64,000 nucleotides of DNA, from the NCBI GenBank assembly GCA_007449985.2, contig VIIQ02000895.1, positions 372,001 to 436,000 of the forward strand. Direction: 5' to 3'. The notes under the pieces were generated by a model. That model was not told the origin of the DNA. It ran no database searches and saw only the letters and a list, made by a program, of their open reading frames with translations. Shown here in pieces: positions 53,515 through 64,000 of the stretch (position 1 is the stretch's first letter; each line of letters starts with the position of its first letter). This DNA is from Desmodesmus armatus. Lineage: Eukaryota > Chlorophyta > Chlorophyceae > Sphaeropleales > Scenedesmaceae. The translations under genes were made by a program, and so were the position numbers.

Positions 53515-54595
53515 ATGCCAAACCGCAACGCTGGGCCTTCAGAGCATGTACCGCTCAAGAGCATCACCGGAGAGGTGCGCTCATCACCCTGCCAGATGTG
53601 TCCTCTGTCTGCCAAGCACCCACAGGGATAGGGGTGCAGCAGTCCACAGCATGCTGCCACAGCTCAAGGCAGGAAAGGCCCGTCATGACTTTCAAGGGTG
53701 CTAAAAGATGGCTACCACATGGTATCACCCTGTTCATAGCTCACAGTTCCAGTGTATTGCCTGCAGGGACTATTGCGTGCAGTGGAGGCAGAAGCTGAGG
53801 CATTGCGCATCATCCATGTCAGGATACAGAAGCAGCTGCAAAATTTGGAGGTACGAGACATCCAGGGTCCGCTATTGTTGCCTCTGGGTGCCACAGGTGC
53901 TGTCTGCTTACCAGCAGCTGCTCATGTCTGGACAATTCAATGTGGTCCCCTAGATGGTATGTCCTGCTTGCACACGCCACCACCAGTGCACTCCTGCTCT
54001 CTGAGTGCTGCCTGCTGAGCAAAGAGACTCTCAGCAGTATGTATGCCACAGCCATGGCCCGAGTTGTGCTGGGCCGCCACGGTCCTGCCTGCAGGTTGAG
54101 GAGAAGCTGCTGCAGCACATGATCAATCGGACACGCAGCCAGCACTCTGAGCAGGAGCTGCAGCAATTTGACGAGCAATTTGCACGGGACAAGGTGCTGC
54201 GTCAGCAGCAAGCGCAGCAGCAGCAAGTGCAGCAGCAGCAGGCACAGCGGCTGCAGGAGCAGAGGCAGCAGCAGCAAGCCACGCATGCGCCTCAGCAAGG
54301 TGATGCAGAGCAGCAAGGGGGCAACCAACTGCAGCAGCTGCTGCTGCAGCACCCACTGCTGGGTCAGCACAGGCAGCTGGGGTTCAGGAGCAACACCCAC
54401 CTGGTGACAGGTGCACCACAGCAGCAGCAAGGTGGGCAGCAGCAGCAGCAGCAGGGTGGGCAGCAGCAACAGCCGCAGCAGCAGCTTGACCAGCATCAGC
54501 ATCAGCATCAGCAGCAGGCTGGACAGCTGCAGCAAGGTGGCCATCCACAGCAGGCAACCCCACAGCCGAGCCAGCTGCCGCAAACAGGGCGGTGA
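53515..54595 (+). CDS. Small coiled-coil protein with Gln-rich tail, uncharacterised
   Basis: Four exons keep frame: 53515-53574, 53767-53850, 53897-53941, 54095-54595, about 229 residues. The N-terminus MPNRNAGPSEHVPLKSITGE is followed by a likely helix (LLRAVEAEAEALRIIHVRIQ, then KQLQNLEVLSAYQQLLMSGQ), a second helix (VEEKLLQHMINRTRSQHSEQ) and about 130 residues dominated by Gln encoded by CAG/CAA. The third exon uses a weak donor (GTGGTC at 53942). If that site is not used the frame stops at 53953 and the Gln-rich part would be non-coding or belong to another isoform. No catalytic motif, signal peptide or membrane segment is seen; family not recognised. Confidence 0.5.
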
Positions 54596-57500
54596 TCTGC
54601 CAAGCTGCAGCCATGCTGGCATGCAGCTGAACTGTACTGTTGGAGCGCCAGCAAACTCTGGCCCAGTTTATGTCTCCCATATAATATTTGGGCTGTCTAT
54701 CATAAACATCATTGTAGCTTGTATCCTGATGGCCACTGTGGTATCTTATTGGTTTTGGTGAACTGTTTAGACGAAAGTGCCGCTGCTGCCAGTGTCGGCT
54801 GAGTTGTCATTGTTGTGCTGCACCCTCCCAACCATTGAGAAGGGAGTGGGTGGTGCAGGCAAAGCCATGCAGCCAGTATGCCTTGCTGTGTTCGGCAGTT
54901 GTATGTGCAACTCAACTAAGGTAGCAGCTTTTGGGAGTCCTTGCAAAACAGGACCAAGTTTGGGGGTAATCAGTGATGCCTGGGAAGGTAGATAGTCAAA
55001 TTGTGCCCGAAGGGTCTCTCTGTATGTTGCCCAAATGCTCTTGAAGCTGAGTTGGGTCCTTTCAGACTTTCAGCATGGTCGGGTTGAATGTTGTCACTGC
55101 CGCAGTGACTGGCGCTGTTGGGGAATGGGGCCCCTTTGGCACCCACCGCCTTGGCCATTTGAGCGCGGGTGCTGCAGCAAGGGCAAGTGCTTTGTGTGCT
55201 GACCAATTGCAGGCAACAACCTACACTCACGTGATGTTACAAACAAACCCAACAAAACATGTCAATGAACATGGCATGACTGCCTAAACATGAAGAGGCA
55301 AGCAGAGTGGTGCAGAATCAGCGCCAGCAACCCAGCAGTTTCAAGTGTGCCCACAAACCCTTCATACACAGTGATAAGAAAACACAGGTGGAATGCACCT
55401 GCCATTGCTGAACAAGTTATGCCCTGCGGGCACCTAAATGGCATGGGCCTACAGCAACAGGCACGACCTACAGTGAATCAATGTGGGGTGCGCACCACAC
55501 CCCTGCAAGGACAAGCCCTTCAACACATCACAAGCAGCAGACGACAAGCCTGGCATGACAGGATCTTGCTGAACAGCTGGGAATGGGCCAAACATGGTGC
55601 TACCATGTGAGCGTGCTGTAGCACTGCACATGGCAGCACAGCCTAGTGGGTCTACAGCAGTCCTGACAAGCGGTTGCCCCAGCTGACCGAAGCCATCTAG
55701 CAATGCAGCTGGAGAAGGCTCCAGCTGAGCATGCGGCAGGTGGCAGGGCAATGCATGATGATGCAACCCCCACCAGCACGTCTCCACCCATTATGCATCC
55801 ACACCCTGCCGCCATCATACTGTGAAGCAAGCCAGTTGCTAGCTTGCCTGTCACCTCAACACAGCAACACTCACTCACACGCTCAATCACTCATGCTCAA
55901 TCGCTGGGGACCAGAACAGGGACCAACAAGCACAGTGGCCGGTGCCCCTGCTCCACTGGTACTCACAAGCAAGGTGTGCCACCGGAACACCCGGGTGCCA
56001 CCAACGCCCAACGACTCGTTTGCGCGCTGCTCAGGAGCAGCTGGTCTGAAAGAGCCCCAACACATCGGCTGAGTACGTGCCAGTGCGACGTATGCTTCTG
56101 GGCTTGAGCTGTCGCATGGAGGGCTTGATGGGGAGAGACACAGAGCACAGTGAACAACACGCATGTATTCATACCTGTGCTGGATGCACTACCCACACAT
56201 GCTCCATTGCCAGTAGCTTAGCGCAACATTCACCCTCACACCACGCATGCAACAGAACTGTGCCCGGAGAAGTGACACACGTCACTTGCCCAGCACCAAA
56301 CTGCACCGGAACATTCCTCCCAGTGAGGCGCCACCAGACCAACCGCCCAGACATCCTCAGGAGACAGCTACACACACAACATGCACACACCATGTCGCAC
56401 CGCACCGCCCACAACACAACCCATGCTGCATGGGCCATGATACCCGTCTGGATGCGCGCTCAGGCACCAGCCCCTGGGCCACGAACGGGACCAGCCCACA
56501 GAACACAACACAAAAACACAACAGCTCCTGCCCATTGAAACCTGCACAACAAGCACACCCCCTGTCCAGCCACACACACCTTGTAACCGTACACTGTACT
56601 GCAAACACAAGGCACTTTGCACACTCATAGAGTGGCGATTTACTTTTAAGTGCACAGACCCCAGAACAACCTGCACAAGCATGAGCCCTGGCGCCCAATT
56701 GTTGAGGCACCTCACACGCCCTCAGCACGTTTCACAACACAGGGTGGCATACACATGCACAGTATCACGTGCCCTCCATACATACAACCGGCCTCTTCCA
56801 TGGCTGAAAACGTACATGCACGGTGACCAACATAGCCAAGTCAGATGACCACAGCTGAGCAGCCAGTGAGATAGACCACAGCTTGCTGGCTCCAAACGAG
56901 CGCACACACACAGCAGTGTTACATTGCAAACACCCATAGGGCTCTGCGCTGGGCTTTGCACCATGACAGCGGCAGCCGTCAGAGGCAGAAGATGGTGATG
57001 GCATCTGCATTCTGCCAGGCTCGTGATTGATAGCAAGCCCTTGTGGCAAATGACTCGGCGTCGACTCAATATGACATCCATGCGGATTGGCGTAAAGCAG
57101 GCACAACACTCAAAATGAGTGCTTGCCTGCTTGCAAGCACACACACTCAAGATGTGCGCACTGATTTCACACAATACGTGGCAAGGCTGGCTACCCAGGG
57201 TGCAATCATGAGCGAGAGCGTTGCAATCACACTATCTGCCTACGCTGACACAACCCTCAAGAACTACACACCAGCAACCTAACCTGCATATGTCTGTCTG
57301 AAATGGCAATAGTGGTGGCGCACACGCTGCCACCACACATCCCCTACAAACCATACATTGGCATACGCCCAGTCGTTGCAGCTGCGGTCAACCAAATGGC
57401 TGCAACAGCACACGCAAAACAAAGTGTGTGCCACACACACAATACTATCAGCAAACAAGCAACCACCCCTTTTACAAACAGCACAGTGTGCCGGGAACAA

Positions 57501-58145
57501 CAATGTGTGGGCACCCACGCGTACAAAGACAGCCTACGCGCCTGCCCCACAATCCACCTGCACACTTGAACCAATACCGTATGTCACCAATGTGTGCCTG
57601 TTGCAACACACCACAAAGCAGCAGGCACGCAGGAGGATACAATGCTGCCAGCCCACAGTGCCACGGGGCAACTGCAAGCTGGCAGAGACAGGCACAAGAG
57701 CCAGTGACCTTGGGAGGAAGTGTCATTGCAGGAGACAGAGCATGGCCACCAATGGCAGCCGTAGCAGAGCTACACTTGCACACACATAACCTTAGGAGCC
57801 AGCATGAGGCACCGTGACCAAGGAGCATAGGAGCAGGCACCAATACACGCCACATCCCAAGTGGTGGCATGTGGTAAGCATATGGTCTCACTGCTGGGTG
57901 TTGCAGTCAGTGCTGCACCAGCACAGCTTGAAAGGCTGGCCACACATTTATCTCCCCGTAGTCCCACAGAAAAGGGGCGTAGAAGGCAGAAGGCATACCC
58001 GAGCGCGGCAGCAAAAGATTCAGTGCAGCGCGAGCAGAGACCAATTGTCCCATGCATCCACAGCCTCAAGCATCCACCGCAGCCGCCGCAATTGCCGCCA
58101 CAGCCTCAAGCATCCACCGCAGCTGCCGCAATTGCCGCCACAGCC
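54596..58145. other. Long region without a convincing gene
   Basis: Convergent space between the Gln-rich gene (+) and the MYND gene (-), presumably including both 3' UTRs; a TGTAA on the minus strand lies at 57476-57472. Much of 56.1-57.6 kb is AC-rich. Many short open frames occur but none shows family motifs or consistent splice phases. One stretch at 57043-57282 is mildly protein-like. Confidence 0.45.
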
Positions 58146-58180
58146 TCAAGCATCCACCGCAGCCGCCGCAATTGCTGCCA
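58061..58180. repeat. 40-bp tandem repeat, three copies, spanning a stop codon
   Basis: Copies at 58061-58100, 58101-58140 and 58141-58180 begin CAGCCTCAAGCATCCACCGC. The stop of the MYND gene (58148-58146, minus) lies in the third copy. Confidence 0.92.
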
Positions 58181-61100
58181 GCCTGCTGCATGCCATGGTG
58201 TGCTCAGACCAGGCCATCCTCTCACACGCCTTGCTGCAGAAGGCAGCCACCTTGCAGCTGGTGCAGGGCTTGCTTGCAGCCCCAGCCTCACTCAGCCCTG
58301 GCATGTTGGTGCAGGAGGGGTTCCAGCAGCCAAGGGGCCTAGGGGACAGCCTGGCCAGCACAACCTGAGGGCAGAGCACCTCAGCCTCCAAAACAGCGCT
58401 CTGACGCGCCAGCAGGGGCCCAGCAGCAGCAAGGGCCCCCTGAAGCCTCCGCAGCACATCCACCGGCAGGCCAGCCTGCTGTGCCTGCCTGACCTCCATG
58501 CTTGCAGCGGACTCAGCAGGGCCCAGCACAGCGCCCAGGAAGACGGCTGGGGTAGCCGGGGTGCAGGGGGGTGCAGCAGGCGCTGCTGCTGCTGCAGGCA
58601 GCACCGCTGCGGGTGTGATGTTGAGCTGCGAGAGGCCTAGCTCCACAGGGAATATCACGTCACTCGGCTCAGCAGACAAGCAGCGTGCATCTCCCTCAGG
58701 GGATGCAGCCACGAGCGGGGTGCTGCCCTGCCTGCCAGACCTGAGCACCACCTGGCCCACTGGGATGGAACCCTGCTGGGCCCCTATGGGAGAACCAGCA
58801 ACGCCCACTGCCTCCTTGGCACTTGCAGTAGCCCCAGAGGCAGCGCTACTGCCACTGCCTGCGGCAGGCACGACACCAGCAGCCCCGGCAGCCGCAAGGC
58901 AGCTGCGGATGCCTGCCACCACATCCTCTGCACTGATCAGGGACCCATAGTGCCCACTGCCAGAGAAGCTCGTCCTGGGCCCTCCTGTGCTCTGCAGGTA
59001 GCTGGCATAGAACCCAGAGGTACCCGAGGACACGCTGGGCAGCTTGGACACCCCAGCAGTCAGCAGGCTGCTCTGCCCCAACACCCCTGTGCCAGACCCA
59101 GTGCTCCGAAGCGCTGCCCCCGGAAGAGCCTTGGGGGTGCCACCCTCCGCAGGCGTAGCGCCGCCAGCACTGCTGCTGTCCCCATCTGCGCTGCCAGAGG
59201 GCCGCCTCTGCAGGAGCTCAGTGCCCAGCAGGCCTGCATCTGCCAGCACCAGTGCAGCCTGTGCTACAGCAAGAAGCAGAGCCTCCAGCCGCAGCTGCAG
59301 CTGGCTGCAGCTGCCGCAAGGTGCAGCCCCAGCGCCCGGCCCACCCGCTGAAGTGGCGCCATCCTGCTGGGCCAGACCAAACGGAGAGGGCTCATCAGCA
59401 CATCCAGCGGCGAGGGGAGACGCCAGGCTGGCGAGGCTGGGGGAGGAGCCAAAGCCGCTGCTGTCACGCGCAACCATGCGGACACCAGCCTCCTGCAGCA
59501 AGGACGCCCCGGACGCCCCAGCCGCCCAGTTGATGGTGCTGCCGGAGCTGCCTGCACGCAGCAGCCCATACGCGCCGTCGTCATGGCGGGGGCTGCTGCC
59601 TGTCGCTGCGCCGCTGCCAGTGCTGGCAAAGCGACTGGTGGGGTTGGCCGTCAGGCGCAGCCCTGCCCCAAGGGCGCTGCCGCTGCTGGTGGTGCCGAGG
59701 GCGGGGCAGGGCTCGCCGCCTGAGTATGCTGTCAGGAAGGACTGAGTTGCCGACGTTTGGCTGCGCAGGCTGGTGGCCAGAGCCGCGCCTGGTGGTGCGC
59801 TGTGACCCAGGGGGCTGTAGGCCTTTGGGCTGACGCCGGAGGGACTCATACCACCCTGTGAAGCGAACAGCCAACAACAGGACGTACGCAGGCAAGCAAG
59901 TAGAAGGTTAATCAGCAACAGCATCAAGAGGATGTGAGGGCAGGTTGGCTCGCTTCGGGTTGTATCTCAGATCCAAGTACAGTCAGAAAGGTCCCCATCG
60001 CAGTAGCAATTCAGCTTGTTGCAGACGTGCCTGCATACAGTAGACAATGACTTGCATGCCGTAAAGTCAGAGCACTTTCTAAAACACACCAACAGCTGAG
60101 GTGGAAACGCAAGCATGACATATCATTCCACAGGACTCACCCTCATGTCACGCGGGACTGAACCCCTTGAGCGGATGGGCACGTTGACAGTCAGCCCATT
60201 GGCACTTCCGGGCCTGCTGAACCCACCCAGGAGCCTGCCAGCACTGCTGTCAGGCTGTGGGCTAACGCCTGATGCATCAGACCCAGCAGCCTGCACCACC
60301 CGCAGCAGCTCCGGCAGCACCTTGCTCTGCACCATGTGTGACAGAACAAGCAGCAGCTGCTGCTGGCCTGGCAGATCCTGCTGTCCGCTGGCTGCTGATG
60401 CACCTCCCACTGCCGCAAAATCAGCTGACACTGAAGCAGATGGTGGCTCAGCCCTGTAAGAAGCCAGGGCTTCCTGGGGGGTGATGTCCGAGCAAGCCTT
60501 GGGGCTGCCACAGCAGCACCAGCCCTCCAGGCCGCACTTGGTGTTGCCGATCTGGCAGCTGTTGCTGCCTTCGCCGCGCTTCAGCGCACAGAGGCAGTCT
60601 GAGCTGCAGCTGGAGTGCATGCCCATGCTGGTGCTGTTGTGCTGGGGCGCTGAGCTGGTAGGAGCAGCGGCTGCACTGCATGCCAGCATGCCCTCAAGCA
60701 TGTGCACTGCCAGCTGCGCAGCACACTCCCCACTGAACATGCTCCCACCGCTGCTGCCACTGGCAGCTGCAGCTCCCGCACTGCTGCTGCGCCTGCTTGC
60801 GGCCAGCTCTTGCACAGGCGATGCACGTCCAAGCCTGCCACCGCTGCCGGCGGCTGCCTGGAACCCTGGAAGCAGCCAGTAGTTGCTGCTGAGGATGTCA
60901 GCAACTGTGGGAAGCGCTTGGCTGGAAAGCAGCACAGGCCCAAGCTGCAGGTGAGGAGCTGTGCAGGCCAGCACTGACAGCTGATCGTACATGGCCAGCA
61001 TGACAGGCAGCAGGTGGGTGCGGGTTGGCTGTGATGCAGTGCCTGCACTGCTGAGGGCTGCTGCTGTTGCGGCCACTGAGCAGCTGCTGGGAGCTGTGCT

Positions 61101-62348
61101 GTAGGGTGCTGGGATAGGAGACTTCAGCACAGCAGATACATACACCTGAAGATATCAGAATTACACAGTGAGGAACAGCTCAGGTACTGGTAGTACGACG
61201 AATCACTGCACTTTGTAGTGTGGTCTGTGGACAAGTTGGACACCAACACAACACCACCAGACATTCAGAGCAAGCGATGGTGACTGAGGCCCTCAACACG
61301 GCATCCAGGCAGGCCCCAACCCCCACATGCGATGTTGAGCTTACCTGTAGGGCTGGGAGCAACTGCACTGCTGCATGGCGCAGCAGAACATCTGCAGGGC
61401 CACCTGGTGCTGCTGTGTGGCTGCTGGTGTAAGCAGCCGCCAGAGTGCCAAGCAGTGTCACAAACTGTGTTGCAGCAAGCATGCCTGCCTCCCTGTCAGG
61501 CTCAGGGATGCCTGCAGACTTGACAATGAACTTGCGCAATGTTGCCAGCAGGGGTAGCTGGCCGTGCTCCAGGTCAGCAGACACACACAGGGGAAGCAGC
61601 TCCACCTGTTCCGACCACACACACAAGCACACAATAACAACAGCATCTGATGAGCTGTGCAGCCACCTACAGCATCCATAATGCATGCATGCAGAGCCCT
61701 GCACTTGACCAAGACTAGGCGCTGATTGTGCATGTGACTGCCACTACAACCTCCCATCTGTCCACACTGATGCAGGCAGTTGAAGACGCAATAGCGCATC
61801 AGGTCACTGCAGGGCGCTTAGGCATTTCTTGATGCCAAGACAGCTGTAATTGCTCACCAGGAAGACTGAAGCTGTCACATGTGCAGGGCTGACCACAGGC
61901 AGCTGCCTGAACAGCTGCTCCACAGCAGGCAGGACGCCAGCAGACAGCATCACTGCAGCAAGCCTTGCACCTGCACAACCAGCAAGGGTACATGTTGTGT
62001 GGTATGCTTGCAGCAGGTATGCTTCCTCGCGGTATGCTTGCAGCCGTGTGCTGGTGCTGTGCTGGTGCCTGGTGCATCCACCTGAGCCAGATACTTGAGC
62101 CAAGCAACCTAGCTGCGCACACAACCTACCCAGCAGCCATGACGAAGGGAACAGCAGCAAACAAACTAGAGACCCGCCTCAAGCAGCCTGCTTACCTCCT
62201 GCCTCTGTGTCTCCCACAGGCATTGCTGCATACGCCCTGCACGATGTCAGCAGCTGCCTGAGCAAGTCCAGGGCACTCTGTGCTGCCATGGTGTAGCGCA
62301 CCATCATGTCCCCTGTGGACTTGTCAACACAGCGCACCTGCAGTCGGG

Positions 62349-62380
<32 letters not shown>

Positions 62381-64000
62381 CACACACACACACACACAGT
62401 TACTCTACCACTGCTGGCACAATGGCTACCGCAGCAGACGCAGGTCATGAATGTGCATACACGCAACCATTGCATGCAGCCGCTACCTTCTCTTTGTCAA
62501 CAACCTCCCATGCCGTTGCACTGCACCACACACTGCATTCCACAGCCACCCCTCCCACCTGTCCAGTGTATGGCAGCGCCTCACTCTTGACAGCCCTCCT
62601 GTTGCTGTCCCAGTATGCCCCTGCAGTGCTGACCACGCCAGCCAACGCAGCTGTCAGCGCAGGCAGCTGCTGAAACAGCACGTCCTGGCTGAGGCAGGAG
62701 CACATGAGCTGCAGGCAGTGCACAGCCACGCGGATCACACGCCCCCTGAGCGCCTCGCGCTCACTGCTGCCGGCCCTGATTGGCTCTGCCAGCACGCCGG
62801 ACAGCAAGGTGAGCAGCAGCTGCATGCCAAAGCCGCCAACCAGGGGCAGACTGGGCGCTGCTGGGCTCAGGAGAAGGGTGCGCCAGCAGCGCAGCACACG
62901 CAGCGCTGCGTGGAGCACATCCTGCTCTGCCGCAGCGCAACGGCCGGGCAGCAACAGCAGCTGGCGCGCTGCGGCGGCCTCCTTCAGGACCTTCTGCTGC
63001 GCTGCGAGGGTGCTGCTGCTGCTGCCGTAGCTGCCGCGCAGCTCTGTGATGCAGTGGAACAGCCGCTCCTGCAGGAAGGTCAGCACGGGGCGCGACAGCA
63101 GCTGCTCCCGCACGGCAGCCACTGATGGCTCCACTGCTGCAGAGAAGGCTGCTGCAAGGTCCAAGGGCTGCACAGGGTCTTCTTCCTCAGCCCTGATGGA
63201 TGCTGCCAGCATGCTGCTTGGCAGGGGCTGGCCTGGCTGGATGCACAGGGTTGCAGGGATGATGGAGATTCCTGTACCTGACAGGAACAGTGCCAGGGAC
63301 AGGAGGCTCCAGCCAGCCGCCTGGCAGCTTGCCTGCACCTGAGCAGACTGCTGCTGCTCCGGCTGCATGACAACTGGGAGCAGCAGCAGCACCTCTGCTG
63401 CCACAGGCAAGAGCTGAGTGGCGCAGAGAGAAGAGACCAGCTGCTGCCGGAGCTCGTCCAGACCTGTTTGTGCATCTGTGGCTGTGACCAGCAAGCCATA
63501 GATGCAGGTGAAGGCTGCCACGCAGGCTGGTGCGCACTGGAAGCTGTGACCGGCATCCGCTGTCTGCGCTGCTAGCGCTGCGTGCTGCTTGAGCTGGTGC
63601 AGGTAGGCCACCTGGGCTTCCATGACTGCAGGAGAGGCCAGCTGCATCAGCACCATGGCGGGGTCATGGCTGCGGGTGCAAGCCCTGATCAGCACAGAGG
63701 TCAGGACAGCCAGTGTGCTGAACACGTCCTGCAGCAGCTGCTGCACAGCTTCCCAGCTGGGGTGCAGGGCAGCAGGTGCTGTGGCTGCCAAGCTGGCAGT
63801 GGCTGCTTCGCCCGCTGCAGGGTCGCTGCGTTCTGCAACTGCCACCTCTGCATCTGTGTTGGCCTGTGCTGGAGCTTGACCTGGTGCTGGCCAGGCGGCA
63901 TTGAGCTGGCAGGACACCAGCAGCTGCTGCAGCAGGTCTGGCAGACCCACATCAACCAGCCGCTTGCTGGTTTCAAGGGGCAGACGGAGTGTCTGGTCTG
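58146..64000 (-). CDS. Large MYND-finger protein, 5' part outside the window
   Basis: Visible exons on the minus strand: 64000(edge)-62559, 62337-62196, 61970-61858, 61605-61345, 61145-60141, 59855-58146, all in frame, giving about 1,557 residues. The start lies beyond the window. The upstream part is Leu/Ala-rich and helical, in the style of armadillo or HEAT-like scaffolds (RVIRVAVHCLQLMCSCLSQD, LLATLRKFIVKSAGIPEPDR). The middle is Ser/Gly/Ala-rich and likely disordered. A MYND zinc finger closes the protein: CWNPSCTNMPGLSEAG, CTSCKVAAFCSKACERMAW and HTMAC, with the expected Cys/His ligands. MYND fingers bind proline-rich peptides; large MYND proteins are abundant in volvocalean algae and mostly of unknown function. 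A few residues, LAAIAAAAVDA, follow the finger. Confidence 0.82.
62347..62398. repeat. (GGCACA)n next to (CA)n
   Basis: Four or five GGCACA hexamers pass directly into about ten CA dinucleotides in the intron between exons 62559 and 62337 of the MYND gene. Confidence 0.85.

Noticed and set aside
56077..57817. Clusters of Thr/His/Pro-rich frames
   Set aside because: They follow from AC-rich sequence; no consistent splice sites, motifs or codon pattern support a gene.
58498..59745. Plus-strand Ala/Pro/Ser-rich frames over the MYND gene
   Set aside because: Antisense shadows; the minus strand carries the MYND finger and consistent splice phases.

Overview
This window is nuclear DNA from a eukaryote, most probably a green alga of the Chlorophyceae (volvocalean type). 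The genes are broken into many short exons by GT-AG introns whose acceptors are nearly always TGCAG or GCGCAG. Proteins carry long Gln, Ala and Ser tracts encoded by CAG/GCA repeats. A MYND finger of the style common in volvocalean algae, a FemAB-like DUF482 protein with a transit-peptide-like N-terminus and a plant-type NEK kinase all fit that group. Genus and species cannot be read from the sequence. All exon models below were joined by hand from reading frames, splice sites and intron phases; no database search was possible.

Layout, left to right. (1) 68-5232 (+): 13-exon protein ending in a SAM domain, with an internally duplicated block of exons. (2) 6829-10834 (+): 10-exon protein with three CCCH zinc fingers. 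(3) 11817-14605 (-): 9-exon, 360-residue protein that I do not recognise. (4) 15216-20711 (-): NIMA-related (NEK) kinase with a tail of about 950 residues and a CAP-Gly domain at the C-terminus. (5) 21303-26708 (+): 14-exon splicing factor PRP17/CDC40, divergent from the kinase. (6) 28446-30952 (+): secreted glycosidase-like protein with a GPI-type tail. (7) 31664-36773 (+): 10-exon FemAB/DUF482 protein.

From 36.8 to 51 kb the window is more dynamic. Two patatin-like lipase genes (39415-41775 and 45272-47741, both -) are tandem copies with the same four-exon structure. Each is preceded by a copy of another protein-like segment (41993-42608, and a broken copy at 50378-50643), so the duplicated unit was larger than one gene. 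In the right-hand unit a 2.4-kb element with inverted repeats of almost 600 bp (47923-50335) lies between the two parts and carries about fifty 18-bp tandem repeats. A short hairpin-bearing repeat with GTA-like tails occurs three times (32.8, 45.8 and 51.4 kb). A possible 5'-truncated retroelement lies at 44.7-45.1 kb.

The right end holds two small uncharacterised genes (51515-52517 -, 53515-54595 +), about 3.5 kb without a convincing gene, and the 3' part of a large MYND-finger gene (58146 to the window edge, -). The genes do not form a single pathway. Convergent pairs are 2/3, 7/patatin A and the 53.5-kb gene/MYND gene. The kinase and PRP17 probably share a divergent promoter.
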